Part shown: in pieces, positions 45,801-57,800 of the stretch | Layout: the number at the start of each line of letters is the position of its first letter | How positions within the stretch are numbered: the first letter of the stretch is position 1 | The notes under the pieces: model-generated | What the model saw: the letters and a program-made list of their open reading frames with translations, nothing else | Told to the model about the DNA's origin: nothing | Database searches by the model: none | From: Tridacna crocea | Lineage: Eukaryota; Mollusca; Bivalvia; Cardiida; Cardiidae | DNA length: 64,000 nucleotides | NCBI GenBank assembly: GCA_943736015.1 | Contig: OX031063.1 | Location: forward strand, 20,877,501-20,941,500 | Direction: 5' to 3' | Translations under genes and position numbers: made by a program

Positions 45801-48800
45801 AGTTGATGAAACTTCATGCATGTCTTCCATTGGATAGTCTGTTGATACATTTTTTTCCATATATACATGTAATGGGAAAAAGGGGGTTTTATGTATATTT
45901 CCTGTATTTGTTTTCATTCCATGAAATGCCAAGTTCTGCAAAAGGGTACTCAATCTATAATCCTATTATGGACCTCTCACAATTTTTTTGTAATGAAATG
46001 ATTTGTCATGGAACAAGGGAGCTTAATGTATAATTTCATCATGGACCAATAACAAAAAGGCCACATGTACATGCAAAACACAATACCTCTAATATGTTTG
46101 TATCAAGGTATTTTCTGGTGGGGAATATCATTTCAACAAAATTGCTTGTTTATTCTTTCTGCTTATATGCAGCAGTGGAAACAGTATTTACACAATTTCT
46201 AAACCCTGTGCCTGATGACAAAATCCAGGTTGAAAGCATTTGCAAATGACAGTTAACCCTTTACCACATGACAACATTTTTGACTTTTCCAAATTGAAAG
46301 AATTTGCAGACAACAATTTCAATGTGGCTCAATAATAGGATTTTTGTTTGATAAGATACAACCATTTTCTCTTTTTCCCTCAATGTTTTCAAAAGGCTTT
46401 TTCTTCAGGGTCACTGAAAGTCGGCATTTTGTTGTAAAAGATTAAATGTGGATCAAATTATTGGATCTGTGTTGGAAAGAAGGAAAATATTGTATCAACA
46501 GGAGTAAATTACCAACATTTTCTGGTATCATTACAACATTTTCAAAAGTATTCTTCATAAGCATGAAAAAAGGATTGTATAATAAACAGTACATTAATAG
46601 TTTGCAAGTAAAAAATTTTCTTCTTTTTTTTTTGCATTTTTCACAATCAAGCAGACTTATTTAAAGGGATATTGAATTATTATTTATTTAATGTTTGATA
46701 TAATGTCAAAAAAAAAAACTTTGCAAAGTTTGTGAGGTTTCATTTCATGTTTGTCTTTATTGCCTGGTAGTTTGTAATTAAATTTGGCTTAAGTCTGGCT
46801 TTCTTTTATAGGGGACGTTATGCAAGCTTTGGAAATCTTTTGTCATGAATTAACTTTCAGTTTCAGAATTTATGAATGACATGCACACAATTAACGATCC
46901 TTCTTTAATATTCTTGACTTGGACAAAAATTATAACTGCTTTTGGCATAGGTAACTGTTTGTTTGGTCTCATGTATAATCTCATTTAGCTATTAGGCACT
47001 TCAGCACCATCATGCCCCTCTTTTTTCCCAAAATGATGCTTCAAATATTTTCTAATTTCTTAAGCCATTACCTTACAATCCCTGCTTATGATGCCCCTTA
47101 GAAAGAGGCCTTTAGAAAACATTGTTGGAAAAGGAGAAAATGCTGGTAAACATCATTTTCTTCCGTTTCCACAATGTTTTCTACTCTTCACATAACAAAT
47201 TTCAAATTTTTAGTCACTTTTGTTTTGTCGTCTGTGAATGCTTTCGATTTGGACAAGCCTAAAATAATGTCTTTGGTAATGAGTTAATACAATTGGAAAT
47301 TTTTGTTGTACAAAAGACAAATTGCAGACTTGTCCATATTGAAAGCTTCTGGAGACAACAAGTTATATCTGAATCAGACAGTGAGAGTCTGTTTTGAAAA
47401 GACAGAAAACATCATTGGATTAGATGAAAAAGCTATTGGCCAGCATTTTCATCTTTTCCAATGATTTTTTTAACTGTTTACCCCACACTCAAAAATTTTA
47501 ATAATCCCAGGGAAGAAGGCACATCTAAACCAGCATTTTATCCGTTCCCACAATGTTTGCGACCCTGATATTGACAGCAGTCACCTTTTGACCTACAATT
47601 GTTGTCATCTGCAAATGCTTTCAATTTGGTCTGGCTGGGTAACTTGGTTAGTGTATCTGATTTGGGACTTGGTGGTTGTGGGTTTGATACCAAGTTTAGG
47701 CAAACTTTTCCTGTGGCAATTTGTTTGCCGTTCACCTCCGATGTGTCATTATTGGTTCGGGAAAGCCAGGACACAATTGTGTAGATGCAACGACAACCTT
47801 GGTATGACCTAAGCTATTAAAATGGTGGTAAACTACCGTACTATACATACAAAGTGATTTGGTTAATTCCAAAATTTTGTCATTTAGTAAAATGTTGAGA
47901 GTGTTGTGTGTGGGGTTAAGAAAGAGGGATAATCAACATTAATTTTGGTAAGTACATCTACATGTACTTAGTCATTAAGTCAGTGAAATTTATGATATGA
48001 TGCTTTGTTATTGATTTTTATTACATGACCTCCATTGTTTTCACTGAAATATATCCACCATGAATTTTCTTATCGTGTAGACGTTTGATTTCACAATTGT
48101 GTGACATCATTTTTGACACCATTTTGTACATATTTCATAGAAGCCAATGCCATCTTATAGATAGTACTGCAGGTGCATCTATAGATGGTTGTGCATCTTT
48201 CGATATATAACCTGTGAAATACCTCTATGTGATAAAAAGAATCTGACATCGGTTAGCATTTGAAATAAATTTTATGAAACTGTGCAAGAAAAAAGATGTG
48301 TTTGATAAAAATTTAAACACTTATACACTTACTCATGTCAGATTCTGTATGGGTGTAGGACAGAAGCCCACTAGGACAAAAGCCCAATAGAATGAAAGCC
48401 CACTGGGACAAAAGCCCATAAGGACAAATGTCTACTTTTGGTTATACGGTAATCATTCTAATTGAAAGATTTTGTATATACACGTATAATGCAACTTGTC
48501 CCTAGAAGAGTAGAAAACATTATGTGAAAAGCTGAAAATGCTGGTAAGCAGCATTTTCTTCTTCTCTCAAAGTGATTTCAAAAGTCCAGTATTTTCTCCT
48601 TTTCTGACAGTTTTTTCACAAGTCTTCTTTCACATGGTTGTTATAAGTATGGGAAATGTTGCAGAGAAATAAACATTGAGAAGAAAGACAGGTAATTTGA
48701 TCATTCTGATCATTAAACCCCTAATGTGTTTTTCTTACAAACATGTTAAAAAATGATTTTCTAACACTTTTTTATAGGCTCTTGTCTCCCTGTCAAAATT

Positions 48801-51800
48801 AGCAGTGGGCTATTGTCCTACAGGCTTTTGTCCTAGTGGGCTTTTGTCCGTTCCCCATTCTATACATCTTTACTGCTTTATCATTACTGTCTGCTGCTGT
48901 TGTTTCTTTTTATGCCTGTGTCTTAATATCTCTTTAGTTTATCTCTCACCAAGAAACAGTTTTTTAATAGCAGGATTTTTTTTAACTCATAACCAAAAAT
49001 CTGTTGATTTCAGGATAGGAGAACAGCATTGTATTGGGCAGTTGAGAAGAATCATACAGAAATAGTAAAGCTCCTATTGGACAATGATGCAGATATGGAA
49101 ATATGCACCAAAGATGGTGACACTCCATTAATGCGCGCTGTCAGAAATAGACATGAAATGGTTGTTCGTATGTTATTGGACAAAGGGGCTCGTGTGTCTG
49201 TTTTTGATAAGGTAAAATGCCTGTTCTAATCATTTTATGTTGAAATACATTAGGTTTTGGATAGATTCTTGTAATTCCTTTACCAAACAATTCAGTGCTT
49301 TGAAGACCCTGCAAAAAAAGGCTTTCGAAATCATTATGGTACAAAAATGCTGGTTTTATTTTCCTACAAACCTTTCTTCCCTATCTAATGCAAACCCCAT
49401 CTTCTGAGATACATTTAATTTGTTATGTGCAAATGATTTCATGTTGGACTAGTCCACAGGTACTTGGTGTGTTGCTCTTACACCCCTGGGAACATGTATA
49501 AATCATCTTTACCCTGTTTCAGACTTTGATGAAATTTCATTTATTAAACCCCATTTCTTTGAAAAGTAATGTTTTAATTACAGAAAGGTGATACTGCACT
49601 GCACATTTCTCTGAGGGGACGAAGTAAAAGGATAACTGAGTTGCTATTGAGGAATCCTCGTAACAGTCGACTATTGTACCGACCAAACAAGGCTGGAGAA
49701 ACTCCATACAGTATAGATGCATACAATCAAAAAGGAATTTTAACACAAATACATGGGCATAGTATGTGAAAAAATTCATTTGTCTCTTGTACTTAAAAAA
49801 AAATGTCAAAACAAAATGTAATTTTAACTTTTATAAATTAGACCTAAACTCTTTACCATACAACAAAATCTTTGACTTGTCAAAATTAACCCTTTACCAA
49901 ACAATCCTTGGTTTTTACGACCCTGAAATGGAAGCCTTTTGAAAACATTCTGGGACAAGGAGAAAATGCTGGTAACTAGCATTTTCCCTTTTCCCACAAT
50001 ATTTTCTACCCTGATGGAAACAAATTTCAATTTTTGAGTTACGTTTATTTTGTCGTCTGTAAGTACTTCCAATATGGACTAGTCTAAAATTTTTGTCATT
50101 TGGTATAGAGTTAAACACATTTTCAGACGACAATTTGATTGTGGCTCAAAGGGTGGAATGTAGCTTTGATAGGGTAGAAAACATTTTTTTGAAAAGGAGA
50201 AAGTGGTGGTAACTAGCATTTTCTCATAGTTCTTTCAGAAGTTTCTCCCTCAGGATCGTTTAAACTCGGGATAATTTGGTAAAGAGTTAACCCTTTACCA
50301 CACAAGAAAATTTTAGACTGGTCCAAATTGAAAGCAATTGCAGACGACAAAATAAATGTGACTAAAAAATAGAAAGTTGTTCTGGGAAGGATAGAAAACA
50401 CTATGGGAAAAGGAGAAAATGCTGGTTACCAGCATTTTCTCATTTTCCCATAGTGTTTTCAAAAGGCTTTTTTCTCAGGGGTGTCAAAAGTAGGGATTGT
50501 GTGGTAAAGAGTTAAAAGGTTTTATGATATTACTATTTTGGATGCCAGCCAGTCTGTCCATCTGCCTAATGGGGATTTTTATATTGATCTATTTGCTCCT
50601 TAAGTTTTCTTGACCAGTCAAAAAGAAAGTATCTTTAACATGCGATATAAACTCCCTATCATTTCTTGAGACTTTAGGTATAAACAGACCACACAATATG
50701 ACCAGAACTCAAAATGGCAACACAAACACCGGTGAAAGAAAGACCAATATCGAATAAAACTTAAATGTCTTTTAAAGGACCATAACTTGTTTTTTAATCT
50801 TATAAACTAAGATCCATTTGTGTGTCAAAACTGTTGTCATCATTCATGGGTGCGGCTATTTTTGTTAAAATTGGCGTAAGATTCTGATCAGTAAAGAATC
50901 TCGAAAAAAATTGTTCCATTGTATACAGGTAAATTCATCACTTTAAATGCACCTATAATGTATCCAGAATCATATTTCCTTTGTCTACTTTATAATGTTA
51001 CACATGAAACAGTTAAACAGTAACAAAACATCTTTTCCTCGGTTTGACAAGATTCTTGTCATTTAGCCCATTGCAAGAGATGTATGATGAGAGTAACGAA
51101 TGACAACTCTGCTTGGAGATTGCTCTCATAATAGTACTTTTATTTGACTGTTTCAGGACAACTGAATGCCACAGATGGTGAGAACCTGTTGGGCTATGAG
51201 ATTTATAGTAGTTCTCTTGCTGATATTCTAAGTGAGCCGTCCCTTAACACCCCTATAACTGTAGGACTGTATGCAAAATGGGGAAGTGGAAAATCTTTCC
51301 TTCTTGGGAAATTGCAAAGTAAGTATTTTTTTCATTCTTTTATCTTTGTTTTTTCTCCATGGTCAACTCTTTACCACAGGACAAAATTGTAGACTTGTCC
51401 AAATTCAAAGCATATGCAGACGACAAATCAAGGTTGGCCTTTGTGTGGGAAAAGGAGAAAATGCTGGTTACTAGCCTTTTTATGTTGTCCCTCAATGTTT
51501 TCAAAAACATTTTCCTGAGGGTGGTTAAAACTTTAAAATTGTGTGGTAAATGCTCAAAACTAAATTAGTTATTACAACATCCTGATTCGATTTCTGTTTG
51601 TTGCCTTGCTCCTCAGGCTCTGCCCTTTATCAAGGCATTATAAGGGCATAACTTAGTCCTGTGGAACCTTGGAAAAACTGGCATAGATAAGCTGTTACAG
51701 TGATATGACAGATATACTATTGAAAGCATCGTAAATGTCCACTCAAATGAATATAGCCCATTTTTTCTATCATTTGTAAAGGATGCCTTTGCTTTCATTC

Positions 51801-54800
51801 TTTTTGGCAAACCCTAAAATTCACTGTACACTGTAGCTTATTATACCTCTGCAAAACAAATCAGCCTGTCTGTCAGTGGGTCCGTCCACGTGTCCGTCTG
51901 TGTGTCCATCTGTGTACAAAATACTGGTAATTACCTGTTTCTGTCAAAGCGCTGGTGGGGGTATTAAGTCTTATTCAGTGACAGGTTTAGTTTTGTAAAA
52001 AATCATCAACTTTTCCTGATAAGATATATTTAGATAAATGCTTGAGTTAATGTTTTTTAATCATGAAATTTAACCCTTTACAAAGCAATCCCTGGTTTTT
52101 ATGACCCTGAGATAGAAGCCTTTTGAAAACATTGTGGGAAAAGGAGAAAATGCTGGTAACCAGCATTTTCTCCTTTTCCCACAACATTTTCTACCCTGGT
52201 GGAAAAAAAAATCTTTTTTTTGAGTTACGTTTAATTTGCTGTCTGGAAGTGCTTTCAGTTTGGACCAGTCTAAAATATTTTTTGTTTTGTAAAGAGTTAA
52301 AGATTTCAATCTTATGACAAATGCTTATGGTCTCTTTGATAATTACACATATTTTTCACTACTAGTCAGATGAGCAATATAGGCCATCATTGCCTTCTAG
52401 TTTACTTAGCTGTAAACACTGATATTTTCTGTAACTATTCTATTGCAGATGAGATGAAAGCTTTCACAAAAGCCAATGAGGAGAATCAGTTTACTTTAAC
52501 ATGGAGTCTATTGATTATACTACTGATAGTGAACAGCATTGTTGGCTCTGTGTTGGCCATAGTGGTCAAATGGCAAGTGGGTATAGGTGTTGGTTTTGGG
52601 CTCTTTGCTGTGGAGTATGGCTTTTTTGGTGAGTAATGCTCATATAGAAACTACTATGAAACATGTAACAAATAAGTAAAAATTAACACACAGTTAGAGA
52701 TCTATAAAATCCATTTTATCTACCAAGAACCTTAATCCTGAGGCAGAATGGTCCTTTCATATACAGAAAATATATAACAACAGCAAAAATACTTTACCAC
52801 AGGTCAGTCTGAGCATATTGTGCAGGCTGACTTGGGGCAATAGCCTTTTGCAGATGCCTAATACCCCCTTTTTGTATAGCATGGTTTATTTTAACCCATT
52901 ACCACACAATCCCTACTTTTGACAACCCTGAGAAAGAAGTCTTTAGAAAACAACCAGCATTTTCGTAAGTAGCATTTTCTCCTTTTTCACCACAATGTTT
53001 TCTACTCTTCACAAAACAATTTTCAAATTTTCAGTCCCTTTTATATTGTTGTCTGCAAATGCTTTACATTTGGACAAGCCTAAAATATTGTCGTTTGGTG
53101 ATGAATTAAGTTATTTTTACTGGATCTGGAAGTATTCTGAAATGGGTTCAGATGGTAGAATGGAATAGAGGGTAAGAAATATGTACTCACTTGGTATGAG
53201 TTGATTTTTTATACCCCCGCGAAACGAATGTTTTCGGGGGTATACTGGAATTATCCTGTCTGTCTCTGTGTTACTCCATCCGTGTGTCCGTCTGTGTACA
53301 AAATACTTGTAATTTTGTGTCGCAAACTTCTCCAACAGTTTTCCTTTGATTGTATGGAAACTTTGCACATTATATTGATCATATATTGAAGATTTGCAAG
53401 ATGCAATTTTCAAGTGTCAACTCTTCCTGGTTGAGGAATTATCTCCTCTTGAACTTGACACTTTTTTCTGTCAAAGCACTAGTAGGCGTATTAATTCAAT
53501 GTTCAGTGACGGCTCTGGTTTTTACTGAATCTGGAAATACTCTGAAATGGGTTCAGATGGTAGAATGGAATAGAGGTTAAGAAATATGTACTCACTTGGT
53601 ATGAGTTGAATTTCTTTTTTCCAGGGATTGTATGGGTGTGTAGTGTGAAGTAGAATGTAAGATTTGCCTGAGGCGTCAGCAGTGCCATAGCTAAACACAT
53701 AATTTGAATTTCTGATTCCAGGGATGATATGGGAACTGTGAAGTAGAATATAAAATTTGCTCGAGGCATCAATCGTGCCATAGCCAAATACATTATTTGA
53801 ATTTCTGCTTCCAGGGATGATATGGGTGTGCACTGTGAAATATAATATAAAATTTGCTCGAGGCATCAGTCACGCTATAGCCAAACGTCTACAGAAAGTG
53901 TCTCTACTCCTACAAGTTTTATTTTGTAACCCTGTAAGAAGATCAAATTCCTCAACAGATGTTCCTTTAGTCAAGTAAGTTAACTAGATATTCTACCACC
54001 GGTGAGCAAGTCTGTGGCAGATTTGCTGTTTCTTTTTCAATCCTTCATCAAACAATCTTGACTTTTAACAATCCTTGAAAAAATGCATTATGAAAACATT
54101 ACGGGAAAAGGAGAAAATGCTGGTAACCAGCATTTTCTCCTTTTCCCATAATGTTTTCTTCCCTGTCACCGTTAAGTTGAGCCACATTTTATATCCTGCC
54201 TGCAAATGTTTGTAAATTGAACAACTTAGATTTTCTCTCCGTGCAAGTTTAAAATTTCTGACAATTTTTTCACAGATTGAGCAAACGAAGAATAAATTTT
54301 GTGTGTGCTGTGACCCAAATCTTTTACTCAGTTAAAAATCTGGCCAAAAACAGCCTCAAAATTGCCATTGTTGAGCTTTCTGTACAAACTTGAAATATCC
54401 AATTCATCAATTAAATGGTTAAAGCTAGGAATTTCCCTCATTATAGGTTATCATTTCTATCTAAAGTATCTTAAGTAGTCACTCTTCATTTGACATTATG
54501 TTCGAATGATTTTAAAAGAGGAGAAGAAAAACACAAGTTTATATCCATTCCTTACATGACACACTAACTGTTTTTGGCATGTAATTTTATTGTATGTATT
54601 TGTTAACATGTCTTAAAAGTAGCAATATCAAGTTTTGGATATTTTTGTCTGGGCAGACTTCTTGTAATGTTCAGATGGGGCATCATGGATTATTTTCAAA
54701 TTTACACCTCTGATGACTATAGAATCATGATGTTGTTGCCGAGTTATTGTTAAGAAAAGCAAAAATCAAGAAATTTTGCTGTTCATTTTTATTTATTTGG

Positions 54801-57800
54801 TTTGAGTATTCCATCAGTTTATGTGTTGCAATCTCATTTTGCAGGTTCCTTTTCTCTGAGAGTACCAAGCTAACCAGTGTGGGTGGGGAAAAAGCTCTTG
54901 CAGCTATTGTGGCTGGTCTCAGTGAGTCTGTGGAAAAAGAGTTTGGATTCTTTTCAGCACGATTGTTTGGTGTTTTTAAACATTCATCTGATAGTAAGTT
55001 AGTTTTGATTCCAAGACAAAGAGTGTTGTATTATCGTCTACAGAATTAACCCTTTACCAAATGCCAAGATTTTAGACTCGTCCAAATTGAAAGCACTTGC
55101 AGACGACAAGGTAAACCTAACTCAAAAATTGAAATTCGTTTACAGCAGGGTAGAAAACATTGTGGGAAAAGGAGGAAATGCTGGTTACCAGCATTTCTCC
55201 TTTTCCCACAATGTTTTCAAAAGGCTTTTTTCTCAGGGTCGTCAAAAGTCATCATGGTTCAATTGTTTATTGATAGTGTAGAAAACATTGAGGGAAAAAG
55301 GAGAAAATGCTGGTTACCAGCATTTTCTCCTTTTCCCACAATGTTTTCAAAAAGCTTCTATGTCAGGGTCATCAAAAGTCGTCATTGTGTGGTAAAGGGT
55401 TAAACATAGATAAATCACCAATATATCTGATGTCAGAGATAGAAATACACAAGAGATTTATCCTCATTTAACACTAGAAACAACAATAGTGAGTGCTTTA
55501 AGTCTTTACCAAAAGACAAGATTTTAGACTAGTCCAAGTTGAAAGCATTTGCAGACGCCAAAATAAAAGTGACTGAAAATTTAAAATTTGTTTTTGGAAG
55601 GGAAGAAAACATTGTGGGAAAAGGAGAAAATGCTGGTTACCAGCATTTTCTCCTTTTCCCATTATGTTTTCATTCAGAAGGCTTCTTTCTCAGGGTCGTT
55701 AAAAATCAGGATTGTTTGGTAAAGAGTTCAAGGCTTCCAATACATAAATTGCATTTTCTCACAATCTGTGCAATCTTGTAGCTATCATGGGTAACTTTTG
55801 GCATGAAGATATATGGATAATTATACATATAGCTTAGTAAAATGAGGATAAAATGGTTTATCCCATTACCACACGATCCCTACTTTTGACGACCCTGAAA
55901 AAGAAGCCTTTTAGAAAACATTGTGGGAAAAGGAGAAAATGCTGATAACGAGCATTTTCTCCTTTTCCCACAATATTTTGTACCCTTCACAAAACAAATT
56001 TCAAATTTTCATTCACTTTTATTTTGTCGTCTGCAAATGCTTTTAATTTGGACCAGTCTCAAACCTTGTCGTTTGGTAAACAGGTAATTTGGACTTATCA
56101 AAATTTAATGTTATCTAGTAAAGGGTTAAAAACTGGCTGAAAACCTCCAGAAAACAAGAAGGGGTGTCTCTTTAAAATTTATCAAGAGTATATCCTTCAA
56201 TAAGTATATTTAGTGGACAGTGTGGGCCTCTGTCTATAGGTAGTCGTAACTCTGGATTGTTGATTAACCCATTACCACACAATCCTTACTTTTGACGCCC
56301 GTGAGAAAGAAACTTTTAGAAAACATTGTGGGAAAAGGAGAAAATGCTGGTAACCAGCATTTTCTCCTTTTCCTACAATTTTTTCTACCCTTCAGGAAAC
56401 ATTTTTCAAATTTTCAGTCACTTTTATTTTGTCATCTGCAAATGCTTCATTGGTAAAGAGTTAATTTGGACTTGCCAAAATTTTGTTATCTGGTAAAGGG
56501 TTAAAAACTGGCTGAAAACTTCCAGAAAACAAGGGATGTATCTTTAGAATTTATCAGAGTATATCCTTCAATAAGTATATTTAGTGGACAGCGTGGGCCT
56601 CTGTCTATAGGTAGTCATAACTCTGGACTGTTTATTAACTCTTTACCAAACAATCCCTGGTTTTTACGACCTTGAGACTGAAGCCTTTTGAAAACATTGT
56701 GCAAAAAGGAGAAAATGCTGGTAGCCAGCATTTTCTCCTTTTCCCGCAATGTTTTCTACCCTGCTGAAAACAAATTAAATTTTTTGAGTTTTGTTTATTT
56801 TGTCGTCTGCAAGTGCTTTCAATTTGGACCAGTCTAAAATTTTGTCATTTGGTAAAGAGTTAAGGTAATCTATGTTTCTTTGAAGGTAGATAGTGCTATA
56901 GCCCTGGTTTTCACAACCCTAGAAAGGTAAGCTTTTGGAATCCTTGGGGGGAAAAGGAGAGATTGATGGTAACCAGAATTTTCTCCTTTTCAAACAATGT
57001 TTTCTACCCTTTCAAAATCATATTTCACAAATCAAGACACTTTTAATTTGTCATCTGCAAATACTTTCCATATGGACCAGTCAAACATTTTGTCATTTGG
57101 TAAAGAGATAACTGTATTTGTTTATCTTTCTACATTCCAGAGCCACATATTGGAAGATTCAAGACAATTTGCTGTATACCTGTGTTTATGATAGTTGTGT
57201 TTATTCTTGTCTGTTTTATCACTGGAATTGCCTTATTAGTCACATTCAAGATCTCAAATAATCAAATAGTGGATGGTTTCATGGCAAGTTTTGCTGGTAT
57301 TGTAGGACTCTCTATTTTATTTAATATTCCCACATTTTGGCGGGCTGTGATAGCCATGTGTGTTTCCCAGAAACAACGTGTTATGAGAGCTGCGGACAAC
57401 ATTCACCGTTTGAAATTGGAAGGTTTTATGCAATTATTAAAGCACGAAGTAACGATGATGAATGTTTTTGTCACTTCAATGGACAAATTTACAAGGAATA
57501 CAACGAGACTTGTGGTAGTAGTGGATGGTTTAGATAGCTGTGAACAAGAAAAAGTACTGCAAGTACTGGATATTATTCATGCTTTATTTAATGATGACAA
57601 TTCTCCATTTGTTGTCATCCTTGCTGTTGATCCACAAATTATCATTAAGGGTAAGTACTCTGAATTCCTACTCTATTGGCATGTCATTCATAAATACCAG
57701 TTTACTTCCTAAAAGCAAAGCTAAGTGGCTCAGTCGGTTAACTCTTTACCAAACGACAAAGTTTTAGACTTGTCCAAATTGAAAGCATTTGCATACGACA

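Noticed and set aside
53503-53866. Minus-strand open frames of 96-114 codons
   Set aside because: Their repeated peptides mirror the triplicated start of exon 14 read backwards. The plus-strand exon explains the sequence.
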